NCBI GenBank assembly: GCA_003225555.1
Contig: QIAM01000013.1
Location: 1 to 41,985, forward strand
Direction of reading: 5' to 3'
From: Acidobacteriota bacterium
GTDB lineage: Bacteria; Acidobacteriota; Terriglobia; Terriglobales; Acidobacteriaceae
DNA length: 41,985 nucleotides
Below the pieces are notes generated by a model, which had not been told where the DNA came from, ran no database searches, and worked only from the letters and a program-made list of their open reading frames with translations. This document shows positions 34,175 to 41,985 of the stretch, piece by piece. Made by a program: the position numbers and the translations under genes. Position 1 is the first letter of the stretch. Each line of letters starts with the position of its first letter.

Positions 34175-34666
34175 ATGAACAAAGAGCTTATCGAACTCCG
34201 AGTCAACGGGCGCACGCACGAGATTGCGGTTGAGCCCAGCGCGCTGCTGCTCGACATGCTGCGGCAGGGTCTTGGACTGACTGGATCGAAGCGCGGATGT
34301 GATGATTCTTCTTGCGGCGCTTGCACGGTGCTGGTGGATGGCGTGGCCATGATGTCGTGTACGCTGCTGGCCGCCAGCTGCGAGGGGCAGGAGATCACGA
34401 CGATTGAGGGCGTCCGCGAGCATGGGAGTCTGGCGGCGATTCAGAAGGCATATGGCGATTGGGGCGGAGCGCAGTGCGGGTACTGCACGCCGGGTTTCAT
34501 CATGACGGTGAAGTCGCTGCTGGCGGAGAATCCCGATCCGTCGGAGGCTGACGTCCGTAGGGCGCTGAGCAGCAATTTGTGCCGGTGTACTGGCTACAAC
34601 CAGATGTATGAGGCCATCCGGTCGGCGATTGAGGCGGAACGTAAAGGATTGGCTGTCGCTAAGTGA
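34175..34666 (+). CDS. hcrC: 2Fe-2S subunit of 4-hydroxybenzoyl-CoA reductase-type Mo enzyme
   Basis: A 163-residue small subunit of the xanthine oxidase family. The plant-type [2Fe-2S] cluster uses C42, C47, C50 and C62 (GCDDSSCGACTV), and the second cluster uses C101, C104, C136 and C138 (CGYCTPGF, CRCTGYNQ). It passes electrons between the FAD subunit and the Mo site. Gene order small-large-FAD; the large subunit starts 58 nt later. The subunit class assignment rests mainly on the FAD subunit. Confidence 0.85.
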   Translation: MNKELIELRVNGRTHEIAVEPSALLLDMLRQGLGLTGSKRGCDDSSCGACTVLVDGVAMMSCTLLAASCEGQEITTIEGVREHGSLAAIQKAYGDWGGAQCGYCTPGFIMTVKSLLAENPDPSEADVRRALSSNLCRCTGYNQMYEAIRSAIEAERKGLAVAK

Positions 34667-34689
34667 AGTTGCTCTGCAGGCAGAACGCA

Positions 34690-34719
34690 GATTCCTCGCT
34701 GCGCTCGGAATGACAAAAT
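34690..34719. repeat. Dispersed repeat, copy 2 (TTCCTC..GGAATGAC)
   Basis: GATTCCTCGCTGCGCTCGG followed by AATGACAAAATC. It ends 4 nt before the ATG of the molybdopterin subunit (34724) and so forms the translation start region of that gene. Copy 1 is at 28921-28950. Confidence 0.7.
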
Positions 34720-34723
34720 CAGG

Positions 34724-37387
34724 ATGAGCAACGATTTTTCCATCATCGGCAAGCCGACCGCGATGGTTGATGCGGCGGAGAAGACGACTGGGGCTGGCAA
34801 GTATACGGACGATCTCGGTCTTCCTGGCATGTTGATCGGCAAGATTCTTCATGCGCCGTATCCCCATGCGCGCATCAGACAGATCGACACGAGTCGCGCC
34901 GAGAGACTTGAAGGTGTCGTGGCGGTGGCAGTGGGAGGAGATGCTCCGAATCCTTACGGCATTCTTCCGGTTGGACATGATGAGCACGCGTTGGCTCTCG
35001 ACAAAGTCCGCTATGTGGGGGACAACGTGGCGTGCGTGGTCGCCGCGTCCGAGGCGATTGCCGAGAAGGCGCTGGAGTTGATCGATGTCGATTACGAGGT
35101 GCTGCCTGCCTACTTCGATCCCGAAGAGTCGATGAAGGCCGAGACTGACCTCATCCACGAGAACAAGCCGCACAATTTGGAGAAGGATTATCACCACTGC
35201 TTCGGCGATCCAGACGCGGGGTTTGCGGAAGCCGATCAGGTACTGGAAGCGCGCTTCATTTCGAACGAAGTGACCCATGCGGCGATGGAGCCGCATTCCA
35301 CGCTGGCTTCGTTCGAACTCGATCCGCACACGGGCAAGCTGGGGCGGCTGACGGTTTGGTCGTCGACGCAGGTGCCGTACTACTTGCAGCACAAGCTGTC
35401 GCTCGTGCTCGAGATGCCCATGCAGCAGATTCGGGTGATCAAGCCGCTGGTAGGCGGCGGATTCGGCGGCAAGAGTGAAGTGATTCCGCTGGAGATCATC
35501 GCGGCAATTGCGGCGCGAAAGGCGAAGGCTCCGGTGAAGATCACCTATACGCGCGAGGAGGTGTTCTGGGCGCATCGCGGGCGGCCGCGCACCATCATCG
35601 ATCTGAAGACTGGAGTGAAGAAGGATGGGCGCATCACTGCCGTGAAGGCTCGCGTGGTACAGGATGGCGGAGCGTACTGCTCTTACGGCGTGGTGACGAT
35701 TTTGTACTCGGGGGCGCTGCTCGGGGCGCTGTATGACATTCCCAACATTCAGTATGACGGATACCGGGTGCTGACCAATAAGCCGGCGTGTGGGGCGATG
35801 CGAGGGCATGGAACGGTGAACGTGCGATTTGCCTTCGAATCGCAACTGGATGAGCTGGCAGCAAAGATTGGGATGGATCCGGCGGAGATCCGGCAACGCA
35901 ATCTGCTGCAGCCTCCGTGTATTACGGTGAATGGGCTGCGGGTCCAGAGCTATGGTTTGCCGGAATGCATTGAGAAGACTGTCGAGCGTTCGGGTTGGAA
36001 GCAGCGGAAAGGCAAGCTGGGCAAGGGCCGCGGGTTGGGGATCGCTTGCAGTCACTATGTGAGCGGGGCGGCGAATTCGATTATCCGGTCTGATATGCCG
36101 CACTCGACGGTGAACATCAAGATTGATCGCGATGGTGGAGTTGTGGTCTACACGGGTGCGTCTGAAATTGGCCAAGGATCGGACACTATGACGGCGCAGA
36201 TCGCGGCCGAAACGCTCGGATGCTCGCTGTCGCGGGTGCGGGTGATTGCGGCGGACACAGATCTGACGCCGATTGATATTGGGTCTTACTCTAGCCGCGT
36301 GACTTTCATGGCTGGGAATGCGACTTTGCGGGCGGCGGTGGAAGTGAAAAAGCAGATTGCGGCGGCAGCGGCTAAGAAGATGGGATGTGAAGTCGAGGAA
36401 TTGGTGTTCCGCGATGACGAGGTTAAGAGAGCTCGTGTGGGCGCGGGCGACTCGCCCGCGCAAGGCCAGCCCGCGCAAAACCCGCGCGGGCCGAACAGCC
36501 GAGGGCCGCTGTTCCCACAGGGTTCGTCTTCGCCTCCACTTGTTCCATCTTCGTCCCAACATGCTGAGCAAGCTTCGGTTAGCGGGCGGGTTGAGGGCCA
36601 GATTCTTCGAGGGTCATTGCAGCAGAAGCGCAAGGACGAAGGGCTGAAGGATTGGATGACGTTTGAAGAAGCCGTTGTGGCCGCGATTGATTTCCATGGG
36701 ACGCTTACGGGCACGGGTTCGTACGCGCCGCCGCAGGAAGCGCGTGGTGGCAAGCATAAAGGGGCGGGCGTGGGACCATCGCCGGCGTATTCGTATTCGG
36801 CGCAGGTTGCGGAGGTCAGCGTTGACGAGGAGACTGGCGAAGTCACGGTTCACAAGGTTTGGGCGGCGCATGATTGCGGGCGCGCGCTGAATCCGGTTTC
36901 GGTGGAAGGACAGATCATCGGGTCGGTCTGGATGGGGATGGGGCAGGCGCTCACCGAAGAGATGGTGTGGAAGGACGGCATGCTGATGAATCCTGGGCTG
37001 CTGGAATACCGCAGTCCCTCTTCGATCGAGTCGCCGGCAGTCGAGCCGATCATTGTGGAGAGTATCGATCCCGAAGGGCCGTTTGGCGCAAAAGAGTGCA
37101 GCGAAGGATCGCTGGCCGCTACGATTCCGGCGATTGCGAATGCGATTTACGATGCGGTGGGGGTGCGGTTGCATGAGTCTCCGTTTACGCCGGAGAGAGT
37201 GCTGGCGGCTTTGCGAGCAAAGAAGAGTGCCAAGTCGCTGAACCTGACCGAAGGAGTTGATCCGACGGCGCCGGAGCGATTTCGCGAACATGGCGGGGTT
37301 TTGTTGTTTAAGGGCAAGGGACCGGAGCGGCATGCGCTGGATCCGGCGCGGCGGGCGAGTCCAGCTGCGGTGGAGGGCGCCGATTGA
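34724..37387 (+). CDS. hcrA: Molybdopterin subunit of 4-hydroxybenzoyl-CoA reductase-type enzyme
   Basis: The 887-residue large subunit holds the Mo-pterin cofactor and the substrate site. VGGGFGGKSE (residues 243-252), CGAMRGHGTVN and GQGSDT are cofactor contacts, and GAKECSEGS carries the probable catalytic E791. The family is about 770 residues; the excess consists of a proline/serine-rich insert of about 55 residues (about 566-625), encoded by repeat DNA, plus a C-terminal extension of about 50. In 4-hydroxybenzoyl-CoA reductase this subunit removes the para hydroxyl of the CoA thioester to give benzoyl-CoA. It overlaps the FAD subunit by 4 nt (TTGA). Confidence 0.82.
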   Translation: MSNDFSIIGKPTAMVDAAEKTTGAGKYTDDLGLPGMLIGKILHAPYPHARIRQIDTSRAERLEGVVAVAVGGDAPNPYGILPVGHDEHALALDKVRYVGDNVACVVAASEAIAEKALELIDVDYEVLPAYFDPEESMKAETDLIHENKPHNLEKDYHHCFGDPDAGFAEADQVLEARFISNEVTHAAMEPHSTLASFELDPHTGKLGRLTVWSSTQVPYYLQHKLSLVLEMPMQQIRVIKPLVGGGFGGKSEVIPLEIIAAIAARKAKAPVKITYTREEVFWAHRGRPRTIIDLKTGVKKDGRITAVKARVVQDGGAYCSYGVVTILYSGALLGALYDIPNIQYDGYRVLTNKPACGAMRGHGTVNVRFAFESQLDELAAKIGMDPAEIRQRNLLQPPCITVNGLRVQSYGLPECIEKTVERSGWKQRKGKLGKGRGLGIACSHYVSGAANSIIRSDMPHSTVNIKIDRDGGVVVYTGASEIGQGSDTMTAQIAAETLGCSLSRVRVIAADTDLTPIDIGSYSSRVTFMAGNATLRAAVEVKKQIAAAAAKKMGCEVEELVFRDDEVKRARVGAGDSPAQGQPAQNPRGPNSRGPLFPQGSSSPPLVPSSSQHAEQASVSGRVEGQILRGSLQQKRKDEGLKDWMTFEEAVVAAIDFHGTLTGTGSYAPPQEARGGKHKGAGVGPSPAYSYSAQVAEVSVDEETGEVTVHKVWAAHDCGRALNPVSVEGQIIGSVWMGMGQALTEEMVWKDGMLMNPGLLEYRSPSSIESPAVEPIIVESIDPEGPFGAKECSEGSLAATIPAIANAIYDAVGVRLHESPFTPERVLAALRAKKSAKSLNLTEGVDPTAPERFREHGGVLLFKGKGPERHALDPARRASPAAVEGAD
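36438..36520. repeat. Palindromic repeat inserted in frame in the Mo subunit gene
   Basis: Successive hairpins: GCGCGGGCGACTCGCCCGCGC at about 36441-36461 (21 nt including loop; arms GCGCGGGCGA), CCCGCGC/GCGCGGG at 36470-36490, and GAACAGCCG/CGCTGTTC at 36493-36514, then CCCACA. The last two match the order and sequence of the repeat at 37483-37530 in the FAD subunit gene. The reading frame stays open through it. Confidence 0.8.
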
Positions 37388-38481
37388 GCCTTCCGCAATT
37401 CAAGCTGTTGCGGCCGCGGAGTGCCAGCGAAGCTGTGGAATTCCTGGCGAAATATTCGGCTCGTCAAGCTGAGCGGAGCGAGCCCGCGCAGACTTCGCGC
37501 GGGTCGGACAGCCGTGGGCGGCTGTCCCCACATGTTCCATCTCTGCTGCAGAGTCCACATCCTCATCCTCCGTATGTGCCTCTACGGGTTATCGCGGGCG
37601 GAACAGATTTGATCCCTTCCATGCGGCAGAAGCTCTTCGAGCCGGAATACATACTTGATCTGCGCGGAATCTCGGCGATGCGCGGGATTCGGCCGCAGCC
37701 GGACGGCGGGGTTGAGATTGGGGCTCTCACCACGCTTCGCGACATCGAGAGATCGGATTTTATTCGGCAGCACTATCCCGTGCTGAGTGAGGCGGCGGCT
37801 ACCGTGGCTTCGCCGGTCTTGCGCAACATGGGCACGATTGGCGGGAATATCTGCCTGGACACGCGATGTCTTTGGTACAACCAGTCGCTGACCTGGCGCA
37901 AGGGATGCGGATTCTGCATCAAGAAAGATGGCGATCTCTGTCATGTCGCGCCCGGCGGGAGCAAGTGCTGGGCGGCGTTTTCGGGGGATACACCTCCGGC
38001 GTTGCTTTGTCTGAATGCCGAGATTGAAATTGTTGGACCCGCAGGAGTGCGACGGATTGCTCTGCACGAGTTCTACACGGGACTTGGTGACAGTTATCGC
38101 AGGCTTCAGCCGAACGAACTGGTCACATGCGTCTTCCTGCCGGAGTCGTCGGCGAACTATCGCGGTGTGTATCGCAAGCTGCGTGTGCGAGGGTCGATTG
38201 ATTATCCCCTTGCCGGGGTCGCGGTGGTGATGAAACGGTCGAATGGTCACATCGTGGATGCACGCGTGGGGATTACAGCGGTGAATCCGGCTCCGATGCT
38301 GGTGATGGGTGTGAGCGAGATGTTAACGGGTAAGGCGTTGGACGAAGGGCTGGCGGAAGCAGTTAGCGACCTTGCCGCGAGGACCGCAAAACCATTGACT
38401 ACATCTGCGCTGACGCCGGAATATCGACGCGAGATGATTCGGGTGTTTACCAAGAGAGCGGTGCTGGCCGCCAACAATTAG
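37384..38481 (+). CDS. hcrB: FAD subunit of 4-hydroxybenzoyl-CoA reductase, with extra 4Fe-4S loop
   Basis: A 365-residue CO-dehydrogenase-flavoprotein-type subunit. IAGGTDLIPSMRQ and the later NMGTIGGNICLDTRC bind FAD. The stretch after that adds a cysteine set C162-x15-C178-x7-C186-x8-C195, the spacing I recall for the [4Fe-4S] cluster unique to HcrB of 4-hydroxybenzoyl-CoA reductase (there C122, C138, C146, C155). The offset of about 40 residues equals a repeat-derived insert at about 26-67 between FLAKYS and VPLRVIAGG. The TTG start overlaps hcrA by 4 nt. Confidence 0.85.
   Translation: MSLPQFKLLRPRSASEAVEFLAKYSARQAERSEPAQTSRGSDSRGRLSPHVPSLLQSPHPHPPYVPLRVIAGGTDLIPSMRQKLFEPEYILDLRGISAMRGIRPQPDGGVEIGALTTLRDIERSDFIRQHYPVLSEAAATVASPVLRNMGTIGGNICLDTRCLWYNQSLTWRKGCGFCIKKDGDLCHVAPGGSKCWAAFSGDTPPALLCLNAEIEIVGPAGVRRIALHEFYTGLGDSYRRLQPNELVTCVFLPESSANYRGVYRKLRVRGSIDYPLAGVAVVMKRSNGHIVDARVGITAVNPAPMLVMGVSEMLTGKALDEGLAEAVSDLAARTAKPLTTSALTPEYRREMIRVFTKRAVLAANN
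37483..37530. repeat. Palindromic repeat inserted in frame in the FAD subunit gene
   Basis: CCCGCGC/GCGCGGG hairpin (37483-37503) followed 2 nt later by GGACAGCCG, TGGG, CGGCTGTCC (37506-37527) and CCACATGTTCCATC. It is preceded by GCTGAGCGGAGCGAG. It matches the copy at 36470-36520 and, inverted, the one at 29842-29863. No stop codon is introduced. Confidence 0.85.
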
Positions 38482-38540
38482 GGCATCGGGCAGGTTTCCG
38501 TCGTCCCTCCCGGACTTGCGTGTCTTAACCTTGCGGCTTT

Positions 38541-38560
38541 CCCAGCACTGAAGTGCTGGG
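38541..38560. repeat. Hairpin after the Mo-enzyme operon
   Basis: CCCAGCACT, GA, AGTGCTGGG: a perfect 9-bp stem, 60 nt after the hcrB stop. It lacks a T-run and is followed by a second short palindrome (CCCCTCCGGGGC). It looks like another dispersed repeat that may end or stabilise the transcript. Confidence 0.6.
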
Positions 38561-38647
38561 CTACTATCAATTACCCCTCCGGGGCAGGCTTGGGCTGGTA
38601 TCGATTGCCCCACGCCAACGCGTCCAACTAAGAGACCAACTATTACT

Positions 38648-39490
38648 TTGATCACCGACTGCCACATTCATATCCAGCCGATAGAGATGTTCAAGCCCGA
38701 GGCGCTGGAGCTCATGAAGAAGAAGCGGACGAACTTCGAGCAGATTGTGGAGTTCTGCCGGTCGCCGAAGGCGTTCCTCAAGTATCTCGACGGCTGCGGT
38801 GTGGACCGGGCGGTGCTTATCAACTACGTGGCGCCGGAAGTGATCGGGTTCACGAGCGGAGTAAACCAGTTCGTAGCGGATTATGTGAAAGCAGATCCGA
38901 AGAGGCTGATTTCCTGCGGCAGCTTGCATCCGCGGCATACCAGCAATGTTCTGGCGGATGTGGAACAGATCCTGCGGTTGGGGATCCGGATGATCAAGAT
39001 TCATCCGCCGCACCAGTTGTTATTTCCTAACGACTATTTGACCGGTGTGAAGGAGTTGGAAATTATCTATCGCGCGGCGGAGGCGAATGGCGTGCCGGTG
39101 ATGTTTCACACTGGGACGTCGATCTTCCCGGGCGCGCGAAATAAGTATGGGGATCCGATCTACGTAGACGATGTAGCGGTGGATTTTCCGAAGTTGAAGA
39201 TTCTGCTGGCGCATGGTGGGCGCCCGTTGTGGATGCAAACGGCGTTCTTCCTCATACGCCGGCACGCCAATGTTTATCTCGATATCAGCGGAATTCCGCC
39301 AAAGACTCTGTTGAAATATTTTCCGCGCCTGGAAGAGATCGCCGAGAAGACTCTGTTCGGCACAGACTGGCCGGGCCCGGGCGTGCCGGATATCAAGAAG
39401 AACCTGGAAGAATTTTGTGCATTGGCTCTGAGTCAGGATGTACAACAGCAGATCCTATCCAAGACCGCCCTGAGTGTCTGGCCCGCCTGA
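38648..39490 (+). CDS. Amidohydrolase-2 family metal-dependent hydrolase
   Basis: A 280-residue TIM-barrel hydrolase/decarboxylase of the ACMSD/LigW-like group. DCHIH near the start binds metal; HTGT, LLAHGGRP and FGTDWPGPG carry the other ligands. The family acts on aromatic carboxylates or lactones, fitting the aromatic module, but it could be unrelated. TTG start at 38648; the ribosome binding site is weak. It lies 166 nt after hcrB and separated by repeats, so it may have its own transcript. Confidence 0.8.
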   Translation: MITDCHIHIQPIEMFKPEALELMKKKRTNFEQIVEFCRSPKAFLKYLDGCGVDRAVLINYVAPEVIGFTSGVNQFVADYVKADPKRLISCGSLHPRHTSNVLADVEQILRLGIRMIKIHPPHQLLFPNDYLTGVKELEIIYRAAEANGVPVMFHTGTSIFPGARNKYGDPIYVDDVAVDFPKLKILLAHGGRPLWMQTAFFLIRRHANVYLDISGIPPKTLLKYFPRLEEIAEKTLFGTDWPGPGVPDIKKNLEEFCALALSQDVQQQILSKTALSVWPA

Positions 39491-39495
39491 TGAGA

Positions 39496-39519
39496 AAACC
39501 CGCGACGAAGCGCGGGTTT
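39496..39519. terminator. Bidirectional intrinsic terminator
   Basis: AAACCCGCG, ACGAAG, CGCGGGTTT: a 9-bp stem with A and T ends, 5 nt after the amidohydrolase stop and 31 nt after the stop of the convergent S46 peptidase. It can end transcription from both sides. Confidence 0.75.
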
Positions 39520-39549
39520 GCAACTCCTGCCGGCGGGGGGACGGAATTG

Positions 39550-41652
39550 CTACTTTCCCGCTCCAGCCTTGGCTCCCGTTCCTGATCCCGACAATTCATT
39601 GGCTAACGCCGCAGCACCATAAATCTTGCGCAACGCTTCCTGGATGCCGCGACAGTCGACCGAGACGGCGCGTCCCTGCACATCGCTGAAGGCAAAGTTC
39701 CAGGGCAGGGATTCAATGTTGCCGTCGAAGATAATGCCGACGACTTCGCCTTTCTTGTTCACGGTTGGCGATCCGGAGTTGCCACCGATGATGTCGGGGG
39801 TGGAAACAAAGTTCAGCGGAGTCTTCAAATCCAGTTTCGCCTTCGACTTGGTCCAGCTCTCGGGCAAGTAATATGGCGGCGTGCTTCCGTGTTCCCCGGC
39901 GTGTTCGAAGGCACCGGCGATGGTAGTGAAGTAGGGAATCGGGTTACCGTTTTCCTGGTAGCCCGTTACCGTGCCATAGCTCAGTCGCAGGGTGAAAGTG
40001 GCATCAGGCGGCTGATTGAAGCCGCTTTGGGCGAAGCGGGCCTTGGCGATCTCGGCTCCATCGCGACGGACGAGCGAATCAATCTTGTCATCAAACTGCT
40101 TGCGGACGGCGCGAGCAGAGGGATCGACGGCCCGCATGGCCATGATGAGCGGATCGGTGCTGGCTTCGATGGCGGCCTCGCCACCTTCATACAGTTGCTT
40201 ACGCACGGCAACATCGTCCAGCTTGGTGCTTGCAATAATCTCTTTCGCCGTATCGGCTGGCGATTTACCGTTAAGCACCTTCTGCACGTCGGGATTGTCT
40301 TTGCCCAGGGCATCTTGCATGTCGGACAGCGAATCAGCGAGCAGCACGGTATCGAGATTCTTGTAGATGGGCTCAGTCGAGAACAACTGCTGCTCCAGTG
40401 AGGGCAAAGCGGAATCGCGGTATTCGCGCATCCGCTGCGCGTTCGGCTTAGGCTTTTCGGCAGCTACGCGAACCAATGTCCGGGCCACTTGCGGCAAATG
40501 GCCTGCGAAACCGCGGAGGCGCTCGAGATAAGCCAGCTGCGGATAAATGTCGCGCTGCAGCTTCATCGACTGGAAAAGTTCATCCCAGGGATCGGGAGCA
40601 TTCGCGTGCTTCGGATCTGCCTTAAACGCGGCGTGCAGCTTGGCTTCGTCCGCGGTTTTAGTCCCCATGATGGATTTGTCGAGCAGGCCGGACTGGTATC
40701 CGGTAATGGCTTTTTGTGTGTTCTGCAAACTGAAGAGGTCTTCCTTGGCGATGCGCTCGTTCTCTTCGGATTGCTTGCTGAAGTTCTGCAGCAGCGCGAT
40801 ACGGCGCTTGAAAAGCTGAAGGTTAGCGGGATACTGCACGTCGCGCAGGAATTCCAGCTGCGACATGGTGAGCAAGCGGCCTGTGTTTCCAGGATGTCCG
40901 GAGACGAAGATCAGCTCATTTTCGTGCGCGCCTGTGGGGGACCATTTCAGGTAATGGTCGAGATGGACGGGTTTGTCATTTTCGTAGACGCGGAAGAAAG
41001 TGATATCGAGATCGTACCGGGGATAAGTGAAGTTGTCGGGATCGCCGCCGAAGAAGGCGATATCAAATTCCGGGGCGAAGACCAGGCGGACATCGGTGTA
41101 CTTCTTGTACTTGTAAAGGTTGTAGACCTGCCCGGAGTAGAAGGTAACCACGTCGCAGCGGAGTCCGGTAGAAGTGGAGCAGTCTTTTTCGATTTGCGAC
41201 ATGGCGGCGCGCTGGGCTTGTCCGGCTTCGGCGGCGGACATCTCCGGTTTCACTCCGGTACTCACCTTCGAGGTGACGTCCTCGATGCCGACCAGTTGGT
41301 TGAGTTCAAGATTAGGGCACTTGGCTTCTTCCGCCCGGGTTTTGGCGTAGAAGCCGGTCTTGATGTAGTCATGGCCCTCGCTGGAGAGCTGTTGCACGCA
41401 CGCGGCACCCACGTGGTGATTCGTAAAGGTCAGGCCGTCAGCGGAGACGAAGGACCCGGAGCCTCCGTTGTTGAAGCGAACCGAGGAGAGGCGAATGTGA
41501 TCCAACCAAGACTGAGTGAGTTCAAAGCCGTACTTGGCCTTGATCTTGTCCTTCGGGGGCTCGTTGTAGAGCCACATGCCTTCGTCGGCCAGGGTGAAGG
41601 GCGCGGTAAAGACAAGAATCGAAAGCAAAAGGGCGGATAAGAATCGTTTCAT
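39550..41652 (-). CDS. S46-family dipeptidyl-peptidase (DPP7-like)
   Basis: A 700-residue secreted or periplasmic serine exopeptidase that removes dipeptides from the N-terminus of peptides. It starts [20 protein letters not shown], a signal peptide; an upstream ATG at 41688 would add 12 residues and spoil it. The trypsin-like triad is visible as H in TNHHVG (about residue 80), an Asp in the [11 protein letters not shown] region and S626 in GGNSGSP. Eighteen residues after that Ser is Gly (FDGN), the residue that marks DPP7 (hydrophobic P1) rather than DPP11 (Arg, acidic P1). It is convergent with the amidohydrolase and shares its terminator. Confidence 0.88.
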   Translation of the reverse strand: MKRFLSALLLSILVFTAPFTLADEGMWLYNEPPKDKIKAKYGFELTQSWLDHIRLSSVRFNNGGSGSFVSADGLTFTNHHVGAACVQQLSSEGHDYIKTGFYAKTRAEEAKCPNLELNQLVGIEDVTSKVSTGVKPEMSAAEAGQAQRAAMSQIEKDCSTSTGLRCDVVTFYSGQVYNLYKYKKYTDVRLVFAPEFDIAFFGGDPDNFTYPRYDLDITFFRVYENDKPVHLDHYLKWSPTGAHENELIFVSGHPGNTGRLLTMSQLEFLRDVQYPANLQLFKRRIALLQNFSKQSEENERIAKEDLFSLQNTQKAITGYQSGLLDKSIMGTKTADEAKLHAAFKADPKHANAPDPWDELFQSMKLQRDIYPQLAYLERLRGFAGHLPQVARTLVRVAAEKPKPNAQRMREYRDSALPSLEQQLFSTEPIYKNLDTVLLADSLSDMQDALGKDNPDVQKVLNGKSPADTAKEIIASTKLDDVAVRKQLYEGGEAAIEASTDPLIMAMRAVDPSARAVRKQFDDKIDSLVRRDGAEIAKARFAQSGFNQPPDATFTLRLSYGTVTGYQENGNPIPYFTTIAGAFEHAGEHGSTPPYYLPESWTKSKAKLDLKTPLNFVSTPDIIGGNSGSPTVNKKGEVVGIIFDGNIESLPWNFAFSDVQGRAVSVDCRGIQEALRKIYGAAALANELSGSGTGAKAGAGK

Positions 41653-41785
41653 TAGTTTCACTCCTCGAGGAAGACGGCAGAACCACATAGGTGGAAACGT
41701 CGAAGTCCCAAACCGTTCAATATACGCCGCGTCCGAACAGCGGGTAAAGGAGCCTTCGGAAGCGGCAAACCGGCGGGGGAAGGCG

Positions 41786-41985
41786 ATGTCGTATGCGATT
41801 CCAGTGCAAACCGCTCTTGAAACTTACCTTAGTCACGTTCAGAGATGCCATCCCTGTGCCGCTTCCCAGTTCGACCTTTTCGCCCAGGATGCCTGGCGCC
41901 TAAAGCCAAGCCTCACACTCAATTATGGACTCCGTTGGGAGTGGAACACGCCTCAAGCTGACGCCGCGAAGCAAATCCAGGCCTT
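41786..41985 (+). CDS. Partial TonB-dependent-receptor-like frame at the right edge
   Basis: A frame open to the window end reads [20 protein letters not shown] and [10 protein letters not shown], the typical strand pair of the beta barrel of acidobacterial Oar/CarboxypepD-regulatory TonB receptors. However, the first part (from ATG 41786) has no signal peptide, carboxypeptidase-like domain or plug, which should precede by about 600 residues. So it looks like a 5'-truncated receptor remnant rather than a complete gene; the right part is outside the window. Confidence 0.5.
   Translation, partial: MSYAIPVQTALETYLSHVQRCHPCAASQFDLFAQDAWRLKPSLTLNYGLRWEWNTPQADAAKQIQA

Noticed and set aside
34151..36571. 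806-codon open frame on the minus strand opposite the hcrC and hcrA genes
   Set aside because: Composition is Arg/His/Leu-rich with no recognisable fold; the plus-strand genes have all motifs of the molybdenum enzyme.
1..41985. CRISPR array, tRNA or rRNA genes, transposase or integrase
   Set aside because: No regularly spaced direct repeats, cloverleaf-like sequence, rRNA-like sequence or mobile-element proteins were seen; the repeats found are short palindromes at irregular spacing.

Overview
The window looks like a chromosomal segment from an Acidobacteriota bacterium of the Terriglobia/Koribacter kind. That is inferred from gene content, not from a marker gene: a long hopanoid gene set, a Gloeo/Verruco-type repeat protein, an S46 peptidase, a TonB-receptor fragment of the acidobacterial style, high GC, and many short palindromic repeats between and inside genes. 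No rRNA, tRNA, CRISPR array, transposase or phage gene was seen.

Left part (1-4550): a PilZ protein, a secreted M48 metalloprotease, a CsbD-like stress protein, a small conserved protein and a membrane-anchored family 2 glycosyltransferase.

Hopanoid region (4773-16042, continuing at 21926-24349): ispH (isoprenoid precursors), shc (squalene-hopene cyclase), hpnA, hpnG, an exported protein of unknown function, two zinc-type MDR dehydrogenases, then the squalene block hpnC-hpnD-hpnE. Together these make squalene from farnesyl diphosphate, cyclise it, and start side-chain processing. After an interruption come hpnJ (radical SAM, cyclitol-ether side chain) and a translationally coupled pair of SMR/EamA-like membrane proteins that resemble a lipid-sugar flippase pair. 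shc carries an in-frame TAA twelve codons into its apparent reading frame.

Middle (16059-28055): DUF309, a Gloeo/Verruco repeat protein, a secreted VOC protein, a decayed FabL-like SDR pseudogene, a TolC-type outer-membrane protein, two small proteins, a TPR protein coupled to a HlyD-type adaptor, and queF (queuosine).

Right part (28151-39490): an aromatic/acyl-CoA module, all on the + strand. It has a TetR regulator with a clear promoter and a palindromic operator, an enoyl-CoA hydratase, a DUF4288 protein, an aldehyde dehydrogenase, a BoxB-like di-iron epoxidase, a dienoyl-CoA hydratase-like crotonase, a rhodanese, and the three subunits of a molybdenum enzyme. The FAD subunit of that enzyme has the extra cysteine loop typical of 4-hydroxybenzoyl-CoA reductase. 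An amidohydrolase follows. The likely logic is dehydroxylation of 4-hydroxybenzoyl-CoA to benzoyl-CoA, oxygen-dependent ring epoxidation and beta-oxidation-like steps; the CoA ligase, BoxA and BoxC are not in the window. The window ends with an S46 dipeptidyl-peptidase on the - strand and a partial TonB-receptor-like frame.

The most striking cross-cutting feature is short palindromic repeats that sit in frame inside protein-coding genes: both large subunits of the molybdenum enzyme, one SMR protein and the TPR protein. They are otherwise the same kind of repeats found between genes.
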